Assembly: GCA_944320955.1 (NCBI GenBank)
Contig: CALUJL010000013.1
Location: 1-41,520, forward strand
Source: an uncultured Bacteroidaceae bacterium
GTDB lineage: Bacteria > Bacteroidota > Bacteroidia > Bacteroidales > Bacteroidaceae
Length of the DNA: 41,520 nt
Direction: 5' to 3'
Shown here: positions 35,328-41,520 of the stretch, in pieces
Position numbering within the stretch: the stretch's first letter is position 1
How the letters are laid out: each line of letters opens with the position of its first letter
Program-made: the position numbers and the translations under genes
Notes under the pieces: model-generated
Told to the model about the DNA's origin: nothing
Database searches by the model: none
The model's input: only the letters and a program-made list of their open reading frames with translations

Positions 35328-35359
35328 CTTGCCAGTTTATGGGGAAACCTTTATTTTTG
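35328..35359 (+). promoter_or_regulatory. Promoter of the receiver/PEP-binding gene
   Basis: CTTG (35328-35331), 20 bp, TATTTTTG (35352-35359). Leader of about 15 nt to the ATG at 35381. It is divergent from the rlpA promoter. Confidence 0.7.
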
Positions 35360-35380
35360 TTTGCACAAAATGAAGTTCTC

Positions 35381-38341
35381 ATGCTCAACAAACTCAGCCA
35401 AAGCCGCTTGTTCCTGCGCGACACAGCCTTTGCAGATCTGATGACCCGACGCATCTACCAGGTGCTCCTCCTGGCCAATCCCTACGATGCTTTCATGCTG
35501 GAAGAAGACGGCCGCATAGAAGAAAAGATTTTCACCGAATACGCCCTGCTCAACCTGCGTTACCCTCCACGCTTTACCCAAGTGACCACCGAGGAAGAAG
35601 CCTGGAAAGAGTTGTCAAACTACCCGTACGACTTGGTAATCTGCATGCCAAGCACGGACAACAGCGACTTTTTTGCCAGCGGAAAAGCCATCAAGCAGGC
35701 ATATCCCAATATCCCTCTCGTCTTGCTCACCCCCTTTTCCCACGGGGTACGCAAACGCTTGGAAAAAGAGGATGTGAGCGCCTTCGACCACATATTCTGT
35801 TGGCTGGGAAACACCGACCTGCTCCTCTCCATCATCAAGCTCTTGGAAGACAAAATGAACCTCGAACACGACATCGAGGCTGCCGGCGTACAGATGATCT
35901 TGTTCGTGGAAGATTCCGTGCGCTTCTATTCCTCCATACTGCCCCACCTCTACAAATTCGTGCTTCAGCAGTCCTACAACTTCTCTACCGAAGCACTCAA
36001 CGAACACCAGCGCACGCTGCGCATGAGAGGGCGCCCCAAGATCGTCCTGGCCCGCACGTACGAAGAAGCGCACGACTTATACGAACGCTTCAGCGACAAC
36101 ATGCTGGGGGTCATCACCGATGTGCAATACCCCCGGGAGAATACATCGGACGAAAGGGCCGGTCTGGAACTATGCGAGGAAATCCGTAAAAAAGACCCCT
36201 ACGTCCCCATCATCATCGAAAGCAGCGAAGAAGAACACCAGTGGGACGCGGCACGCTACCACGCTTCTTTTATCAACAAGAACTCGAAGAAAATCGACCT
36301 CGACCTGCAACACGCCCTGAAAGAGCACTTCGGGTTTGGCGACTTCGTCTTCCGTGACCCGAATACAGGCGAGGAAATCGCCCGGGTACGCAACCTGAAA
36401 GAACTGCAGAACGCCATTTTCACGATTCCGCAGGAGTCGATGATGTACCACGTCTCGCGCAATCACATCTCCCGCTGGCTCTATTCGCGCGCGCTCTTCC
36501 CGCCTGCAGAGTTTCTCAAGCATGTCACGTGGGACATCGTGGACGATGTGGACCTCCACCGCAAGCTCATCTTCGAAGCCATCGTGCGCTACCGGAAAAT
36601 GAAGAACCGCGGAGTCGTGGCCGAGTTCCTCAGCGACCGCTACGACCGCTACTCCAACTTCGCCCGCATCGGCGAAGGCTCGCTCGGAGGCAAAGGCCGC
36701 GGCCTGGCCTTCATGGACAATCTGGTCAAGAAGCACCCCGAATTTGAAAACTTCGAGAATGCACGGGTAGAAATACCCAAGACCGTGGTGCTCTGCACCG
36801 ACATTTTCGACGAATTCATGGAGACCAACGACCTCTACCCCCTCGCCCTGAGCGAAACGCCCGACGAAGTCATCCTGCAGCACTTCCTCGAAGCCAAATT
36901 GCCGGAGCGGTTGAAGAAAGACTTCATGGCCTTGTTCAACGTGATGCAGTCCCCCATAGCCGTACGCTCCTCCTCGCTGTTGGAAGACTCCCACTATCAG
37001 CCGTTCGCGGGCATCTATTCCACCTACATGATACCGGAGTTGGAAAACAAGGAGCTCCAATTGCAGATGCTCTGCAACGCCATCAAGGGTGTCTACGCAT
37101 CAGTCTACTACAAGGACAGCAAGGCCTACATGAAAGCCACGCAGAACGTGATAGACCAGGAGAAGATGGCCGTCATACTCCAGCAGGTAGTGGGCAACCG
37201 CTACGGCGACCGCTACTACCCCTCCTTCTCCGGCGTGGCCCGGTCGCTCAACTACTACCCCATCGGCGAAGAGAAACCCGAAGAAGGAGTAGTAAACCTG
37301 GCTTTGGGATTGGGAAAATACATCGTCGACGGCGGACTGACCTTGAGGTTCTCCCCCTACCATCCGACCCAAGTGCTGCAGACAAGCGAAATGGAGATAG
37401 CCCTGCGCGAGACGCAGACCCGCTTCTATGCCTTGGAAATGACAGGAGAAAAGAACCAGTTCTCCGTAAACGACGCCTTCAACCTGCTGCGCCTCTCTGT
37501 GAAAGAAGCCGACAAAGACGGCGCCCTGCAGTACATAGCCTCCACCTTCGACCCCCAGGACCAGACCATCTACGACGGTCTCTACCCCGGAGGCCGCAAA
37601 GTCATCACGTTTGCCAACATTCTCCAGCACAACGCCTTCCCTCTCTGCGATATCCTCAAGCTCGCCATGCAATGCGGGCAGGAGGGAATGCGCAGACCCG
37701 TGGAGATTGAGTTTGCCTGCACCCTGAATGACGGAAAAGGCAAGACCGGAACGTTCTATCTGCTGCAGATTCGCCCGATTGTGGACAACTGCGCCGCACT
37801 CAACGAGGACCTTTCGGCCATACCGCAGGAAAGACTACTCCTCAGCTCGAAGAATTCGCTGGGACACGGCATCGTGGACAACGTGCAGGACATCGTCTAC
37901 GTAAAAACCGAGCACTACTCTGCCGCAAACAACTACACCATTGCCGACGAAATAGAGCGCATCAACCGGCAATTCCTCAACTCCGAACGAGGCTACATCC
38001 TCATCGGGCCGGGCCGCTGGGGCAGTTCGGACTACTGGCTGGGCATTCCCGTCAAATGGCCCCATATCTCCGCAGCCAAACTCATAGTGGAAGCCGGACT
38101 GAGCCACTACCGGGTAGACCCGAGCCAGGGGACGCACTTCTTCCAGAACCTCACCTCCTTCGGCGTAGGCTACTTCACCATCAATCCCTACCGGCAAGAC
38201 GGACTCTACGACGAGGAATGGCTCAACAGCCTTCCCGCCGTGGAAGAGACGGAATACATACGCCACGTCCATCTCGACAAGCCTGTCACCATAAAAATGG
38301 ACGGAAAGAAAAACATAGGCATCGTAGAGAAACCCCAATAA
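35381..38341 (+). CDS. Double-receiver protein with PEP/pyruvate-binding (PEP-synthase N-terminal) domain
   Basis: A 986-residue cytoplasmic protein. Residues about 26-157 form a pseudo-receiver: the phosphoacceptor position is Met89 (DLVICMP) and the acidic pair and lysine are missing. Residues about 170-318 form a second receiver with a plausible complete site: Glu177-Asp178 (FVEDS), Asp247 (VITDVQ), Ser281-282 and Lys300 (FINKN). From about 430 the PEP/pyruvate-binding ATP-grasp domain follows (GSLGGKGRGLAFMDNLV, AVRSSSLLEDSHYQPFAGIYSTY, FYLLQIRPIV). The swivelling phosphohistidine domain and the PEP-binding barrel of PEP synthase are absent. The last 170 residues contain IGPGRWGSSDYWLGIPVKWPHIS and are not assigned. 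So it is not a normal PEP synthase but may be an ATP-using regulator or kinase switched by phosphorylation. I know similar proteins in Bacteroides, of unknown function. Confidence 0.8.
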   Translation: MLNKLSQSRLFLRDTAFADLMTRRIYQVLLLANPYDAFMLEEDGRIEEKIFTEYALLNLRYPPRFTQVTTEEEAWKELSNYPYDLVICMPSTDNSDFFASGKAIKQAYPNIPLVLLTPFSHGVRKRLEKEDVSAFDHIFCWLGNTDLLLSIIKLLEDKMNLEHDIEAAGVQMILFVEDSVRFYSSILPHLYKFVLQQSYNFSTEALNEHQRTLRMRGRPKIVLARTYEEAHDLYERFSDNMLGVITDVQYPRENTSDERAGLELCEEIRKKDPYVPIIIESSEEEHQWDAARYHASFINKNSKKIDLDLQHALKEHFGFGDFVFRDPNTGEEIARVRNLKELQNAIFTIPQESMMYHVSRNHISRWLYSRALFPPAEFLKHVTWDIVDDVDLHRKLIFEAIVRYRKMKNRGVVAEFLSDRYDRYSNFARIGEGSLGGKGRGLAFMDNLVKKHPEFENFENARVEIPKTVVLCTDIFDEFMETNDLYPLALSETPDEVILQHFLEAKLPERLKKDFMALFNVMQSPIAVRSSSLLEDSHYQPFAGIYSTYMIPELENKELQLQMLCNAIKGVYASVYYKDSKAYMKATQNVIDQEKMAVILQQVVGNRYGDRYYPSFSGVARSLNYYPIGEEKPEEGVVNLALGLGKYIVDGGLTLRFSPYHPTQVLQTSEMEIALRETQTRFYALEMTGEKNQFSVNDAFNLLRLSVKEADKDGALQYIASTFDPQDQTIYDGLYPGGRKVITFANILQHNAFPLCDILKLAMQCGQEGMRRPVEIEFACTLNDGKGKTGTFYLLQIRPIVDNCAALNEDLSAIPQERLLLSSKNSLGHGIVDNVQDIVYVKTEHYSAANNYTIADEIERINRQFLNSERGYILIGPGRWGSSDYWLGIPVKWPHISAAKLIVEAGLSHYRVDPSQGTHFFQNLTSFGVGYFTINPYRQDGLYDEEWLNSLPAVEETEYIRHVHLDKPVTIKMDGKKNIGIVEKPQ

Positions 38342-38345
38342 AGCT

Positions 38346-38376
38346 CTCCGGGAAGGAACTCCCCCTTCCCGGGGAG
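38346..38376 (+). terminator. Weak hairpin after the receiver/PEP gene
   Basis: CTCC-GGGAAGG (38346-38356) pairs with CCTTCCC-GGGGAG (38364-38376) with a two-base bulge. There is no T tract, so termination is uncertain and read-through to the acyltransferase is possible. Confidence 0.35.
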
Positions 38377-38422
38377 TCCCGGGAGAATGCAGACGCTTTT
38401 CCCTTAGACTCCCGCCACACAA

Positions 38423-39487
38423 ATGGAAAACAAGCCCGCAAAACCCCGCTACGAATATGTAGACCTGATGAAAGGCGTCTGCATCATCCTCGTCGTCATC
38501 CAGCACTTGGTGGGCCAGTGCGCCGTCAATCCTCCCTGGCTTACCACCTTCCGGATGCCGCTCTACTTCATGCTCTCCGGCTTGTTCTTCTCCACCTATG
38601 GCTCCCTGCGTACCTTTCTCATCAAGAAGTTCAACAGCCTGCTCGTCCCCTTCTTCTTTACATGGGTTCTCTGCTGGATTCATATCCGGCTGCACTACGA
38701 ACACCCGGAGAACTTCGAGATTCTGCGCTACAACGTGGCCATCTGGTTCCTCATCGCCCTTTTCGAAGTAGGGCTTCTCTTCTACTTCATCTACCAGTTG
38801 CCCAAAGAGTGGATGAAAGCCCTCGTCTCCTTGCTCATTTCCATCGGCGGCTACATGATGCACCAGTGGGACATCCACCTCCCCCTCTACCTTGATGCCG
38901 CCATGAGCGCCACCGTCTTCTACTACATCGGCCCGCTCATCCGGCGCTTCCATCTGCTTGAACCCCACAGCCGCCGGACCACACTCCTCTGTGCCGCCGT
39001 CTCCATACTTGTATTCGGTACGCTGGCCTACCTCTACCCCACTTCCCTGCTCGACCTGCGCCTCAACCGGATCTTCACCCCCTACCCCGTATTCCTGCTG
39101 TCCGCCGTCTCCGGGACAGCCGCCGTCTTCTTCCTCTGCAAGCTGATCCGTCGCATCCCCCTCGTCTCCTACTGGGGACGCTACAGCATCATCACGCTCT
39201 GCAGCCACATCTTCATCTATAAGTTGCTCAACGAATATGGCCTGCTGGAAGCCCTGCGTCAAACATTCGGCATCGACGCACAGCTGTGGGCCGAGTGGAA
39301 ACTGGGTCCCTGGATAGGAGTCGTCAGCGTCTTCTTCCTCACCCTCCCCCTCATCTGGCTCCTCATCCGCCACATCCCTTTCCTCTGTTCACAGATGCCC
39401 CTGCTCGACCCCAAAAGCGGAAAACTCTACAAATCCCCCCGCACCTTGCTACGCATCTTCCTCAAAGGAAAACGCGCCGACGACTAA
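38423..39487 (+). CDS. Membrane acyltransferase family 3 protein (plus strand)
   Basis: A 354-residue polytopic membrane protein. The N-terminal signature YEYVDLMKGVCIILVVIQHLVG (Asp/Lys then the catalytic-type His near residue 32) and FRMPLYFMLSGLFFSTYG mark the acyltransferase 3 (OafA/WecH-like) family. About ten hydrophobic helices follow. These enzymes move acetyl or succinyl groups across the membrane onto glycans such as LPS O-antigen, capsule or peptidoglycan; the target is unknown here. It lies 81 bp after the receiver/PEP gene without a clear promoter, so it may be co-transcribed. A second family member lies convergent 24 bp beyond its stop. Confidence 0.88.
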   Translation: MENKPAKPRYEYVDLMKGVCIILVVIQHLVGQCAVNPPWLTTFRMPLYFMLSGLFFSTYGSLRTFLIKKFNSLLVPFFFTWVLCWIHIRLHYEHPENFEILRYNVAIWFLIALFEVGLLFYFIYQLPKEWMKALVSLLISIGGYMMHQWDIHLPLYLDAAMSATVFYYIGPLIRRFHLLEPHSRRTTLLCAAVSILVFGTLAYLYPTSLLDLRLNRIFTPYPVFLLSAVSGTAAVFFLCKLIRRIPLVSYWGRYSIITLCSHIFIYKLLNEYGLLEALRQTFGIDAQLWAEWKLGPWIGVVSVFFLTLPLIWLLIRHIPFLCSQMPLLDPKSGKLYKSPRTLLRIFLKGKRADD

Positions 39488-39511
39488 ACAGGAGGACAGC
39501 CCCCACCACAT

Positions 39512-40570
39512 TCATTTCAACCCGAAGAGAAAACGCGTAACCCGGCTGCGCGAAAGCACATAGCGCTGCAACCACAGCGGAAGCACCACCCCGGCGGCCA
39601 CCGCCACCGCAGCCTCCACGGCAAACCCCGTATCACCCCATCCGGAAAGAAACGGGAACTTGTGCCAGAACGACTTGACGCCTCCCATGAAAGTCGTATG
39701 AAAAAGATAAATCATGTAAGAAGCCGCAGCCAAGGACAGCAACGGACGTATCGCCCGTCCGCCCGCCTCCTGCCGGATCCACAGACAGAGCAGGCAGATC
39801 CACGCCGTACCCAGCAGGCCCAGCCCCAACGCCGCCCCCAGTGAGGCAAAACTCCCTGCCTCCCAAGCCGGCGTCCCCCAGAGCCTGAGCCCTGCGGCAG
39901 CTCCAAAAGACAAAGTCGCGGCAAACAAAAATAACCGGACTCCCCACGGATTCCCCGTCACCCGGCGGCAACCCGGCACAAGCGGCGACTCTCCCCCCGC
40001 CCCGGAAAAACACCGGCAAGCGAGCGCCCCGGCAGCAAAATACACCATATACCCCTTCGTCTGCGTCAGGCAAAACATCCGGGTAAACTCCACCGGCAAG
40101 AAATACAACAAGAGAGAAAACAAAAAGAACCATGCCTCGCCGGACTTTGCCCGGGAAAAAATGCGCACAAGCAGAAAAGTCTCCATCAGAGACCATACAA
40201 ACCAAAGGAAATACCCCGCCTCGGGATAAGCCAACATGCGCAGATAACTCACCGGAGTCACCGGATTTTCCACATACAAGCCCCCGGAAGAGAGCAATTT
40301 CAGCGTGATTATCAGGCACGACACCACAAGATAAGGCAACATCAGGCGCCGCAACTTCTTCCGCAAAAAAGCCCCATACGACTCGCCCGCGCGCAGAGTC
40401 AGGCGATACACATAGCCGCTGGCAAAAAGGAACAGCGGCATATGGAACAAATAGATAAACTCCCGGGTCTTCGCCCACCACAGCGGCTCGCCCGCCGGGT
40501 CATAATGCCCCACAACAACCAGCACAATGCAAAGCGCCTTGGCCAAATCTATAAAAACTACTCTCGGCAT
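39512..40570 (-). CDS. Membrane acyltransferase family 3 protein (minus strand)
   Basis: A 352-residue polytopic membrane protein with the family signature VVFIDLAKALCIVLVVVGHY (His near 22) and FHMPLFLFASGYVYRL, then about nine further hydrophobic helices and a basic C-terminus. It is an acyltransferase 3 (putative O-acetyltransferase). It is diverged from the convergent neighbour beyond the shared signature, so it is not a recent duplicate. Its upstream region holds no clear TAnnTTTG box and borders the mobile-element junction; the promoter may have been altered by the insertion. The acceptor is unknown. Confidence 0.87.
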   Translation of the reverse strand: MPRVVFIDLAKALCIVLVVVGHYDPAGEPLWWAKTREFIYLFHMPLFLFASGYVYRLTLRAGESYGAFLRKKLRRLMLPYLVVSCLIITLKLLSSGGLYVENPVTPVSYLRMLAYPEAGYFLWFVWSLMETFLLVRIFSRAKSGEAWFFLFSLLLYFLPVEFTRMFCLTQTKGYMVYFAAGALACRCFSGAGGESPLVPGCRRVTGNPWGVRLFLFAATLSFGAAAGLRLWGTPAWEAGSFASLGAALGLGLLGTAWICLLCLWIRQEAGGRAIRPLLSLAAASYMIYLFHTTFMGGVKSFWHKFPFLSGWGDTGFAVEAAVAVAAGVVLPLWLQRYVLSRSRVTRFLFGLK

Positions 40571-40921
40571 AATAACACCCCACTTATTCGTCTGGCAACC
40601 CTCCGGCTACCCGGAAAAGAAAAAGAGGCCGAGAAATCATATGATCATCAGCCTCCATTTCAGTACCCAGACCCGGTACAAGCCATAGAAATCATAGGAA
40701 AACAAAAGAATTTATTTTCCTTATTATCAATTATTTGCATATTTCCTATTTTCTCCATCTTTGCCATATTTAGCCTATTTTCTGTTATTCAGTACACTTT
40801 TAGTACACTTTGAAATTCCATTTTCTTTTGTACCTTTGCAACATCGGAAAACAAAAGAAAATCAATCATTTAGTGTAATCACCCGGTTATGGTACCTAAA
40901 TCGGGATAAAACCTCTAAACA
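40571..40921. other. Chromosome/mobile-element junction with direct repeats
   Basis: G+C drops sharply at about 40690. The AT-rich part holds several direct repeats: GGAAAACAAAAGAA at 40697-40710 and 40846-40859; CATATTT-CCTATTTTCT at 40738-40754 and, with two extra bases, 40765-40783; and AGTACACTTT at 40791-40800 and 40802-40811. Repeats beside an integrase gene are typical of arm-type or excisionase sites. GTACCTTTGC at 40830-40839 matches the GTANNTTTGC core used by CTnDOT-type elements but coincides with the integrase promoter. No tRNA gene is seen, and the exact end cannot be set without the other junction. Confidence 0.5.
40809..40838 (+). promoter_or_regulatory. Promoter of the integrase gene
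   Basis: TTTG (40809-40812), 18 bp, TACCTTTG (40831-40838). Leader of about 80 nt. The -33 box overlaps the second AGTACACTTT repeat, so a repeat-binding protein could repress it. Confidence 0.72.
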
Positions 40922-41520
40922 ATGGCAAAGTTAGAAAATAAAACGAAAGAAAACCCCAAGTTGGAGCAAAATAAACTTTCGGATGGCAGAATCAGCCTGT
41001 ATCTGGAGTATTATTTGGGTAGGGAGGAAAAGCCTGTATTGGATGAAAACGGTAATCAGGTGTATTATGACAGTGGCAAGATGCAGGGAAAGCCGAAATT
41101 CTCTATCAAGCATCACAGGCGAAAAGAGAATCTCAGCCTGTATCTGATAGATAAGCCCCGTACCCCTGCGGAACGTCAGCAGAACAAGGAAACGTTGGAG
41201 CTTGCCGTAAGGATACGTGCGGAACGTGAACAGGAATTCAAGGAAAGTATGTTAGGGTATCGCCTGAAAAAAGACCGAAATATGAATTTCTTGGATTATT
41301 TTCAAGCCTATATCAATGACTACACTAAGAAGGACATTCGGATGGTGCAAATCGCGCTCAGCCGATTCAAGGATTTTTTGAAGGAACATTATCCGATGTA
41401 TGAGTTCAGCATCAAGCCCGAACTTATTACAAAGGACATGATGGAGCAGTTTGTGGCTTATTTGCAATCGCGAAGTGTGGGCGAAGGAGCCAAAAGCATC
41501 TTCCAGCGTTTCAAGAAGGT
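40922..41520 (+). CDS. Tyrosine recombinase/integrase, N-terminal part (cut by window end)
   Basis: The frame is open from the ATG at 40922 to the window end (199 codons). It begins MAKLENKTKENPKLEQNKLSD. An N-terminal arm-type DNA-binding region (about 15-110: GRISLYLEYYLGREEKPVLDENG..., KFSIKHHRRKENLSLYLIDKPRTPAERQQNKETLELA) is followed by a SAM-like core-binding region (NFLDYFQAYINDY..., LSRFKDFLKEHYP, ITKDMMEQFVAYLQ). This is the layout of integrases from Bacteroides conjugative and mobilisable elements. The catalytic R-K-H-R-Y residues lie beyond the window. The AT-richer sequence and the repeats upstream mark it as the end gene of an integrated element. The family assignment of the missing part is inferred. 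Confidence 0.85.
   Translation, partial: MAKLENKTKENPKLEQNKLSDGRISLYLEYYLGREEKPVLDENGNQVYYDSGKMQGKPKFSIKHHRRKENLSLYLIDKPRTPAERQQNKETLELAVRIRAEREQEFKESMLGYRLKKDRNMNFLDYFQAYINDYTKKDIRMVQIALSRFKDFLKEHYPMYEFSIKPELITKDMMEQFVAYLQSRSVGEGAKSIFQRFKK

Noticed and set aside
35370-35380. ATG at 35370 as start of the receiver/PEP gene
   Set aside because: It is out of frame with the coding sequence; the in-frame ATG at 35381 is used.
40571-40921. tRNA gene as integration target
   Set aside because: I looked for a cloverleaf and CCA-type 3' end near the integrase and found none.

Overview
The window looks like chromosomal DNA of a GC-rich member of the Bacteroidales. Most genes look close to 60% G+C by eye. 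Promoters have the Bacteroidota form (a TTTG-like -33 box, about 19-20 bp, then TAnnTTTG), Shine-Dalgarno sites are mostly absent, and the gene families are typical of the order: single-chain PurL, LL-diaminopimelate aminotransferase, type III glutamine synthetase, fasciclin lipoproteins, DUF4369/TlpA proteins and YRF-ending outer-membrane barrels. I cannot name the species.

Layout. 1-10.6 kb, minus strand: a small outer-membrane barrel protein, mltG, uvrA, purL and a BamA/TamA-type barrel without POTRA domains. 10.8-15.6 kb: pnp (minus), then divergently a DUF4369/thioredoxin-fold lipoprotein lacking its CXXC, then greA and a HIT hydrolase. 15.8-20.4 kb, minus: two paralogous fasciclin lipoproteins with a shared N-terminus and surface-export-like signal. 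20.7-24.3 kb, minus: a likely operon of a hotdog thioesterase, two DUF4369-TlpA thioredoxins and a DUF3298/RsiV-like protein. 24.5-33.5 kb, plus: central carbon, nitrogen and cell-wall metabolism (maeB, gdhA, dapF-dapL, glnN). 33.7-40.6 kb: an AT-richer secreted zinc-ribbon protein, rlpA, a large receiver-receiver-PEP/pyruvate-binding protein, and two convergent membrane acyltransferases. 40.6 kb to the end: an AT-rich junction and the start of a tyrosine recombinase, so a mobile element probably begins here and continues past the window.

The most unusual signal is not a gene. Nine intergenic regions between 5.2 and 31.2 kb carry short arrays (2-4 units, period close to 22 bp) of an imperfect palindrome with core AAAAGCGGCWGCRCTTTT. 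They sit after stop codons, before terminators or just upstream of promoters, and diverged AT-rich versions may also exist. I did not see them right of about 33.5 kb. Other points worth checking are an intrinsic terminator between the greA promoter and greA, an apparently leaderless rlpA and outer-membrane gene, palindromes in the gdhA and glnN control regions, and the receiver/PEP-synthase-like protein.

All calls come from reading the sequence and from family knowledge. No database search or folding program was run.
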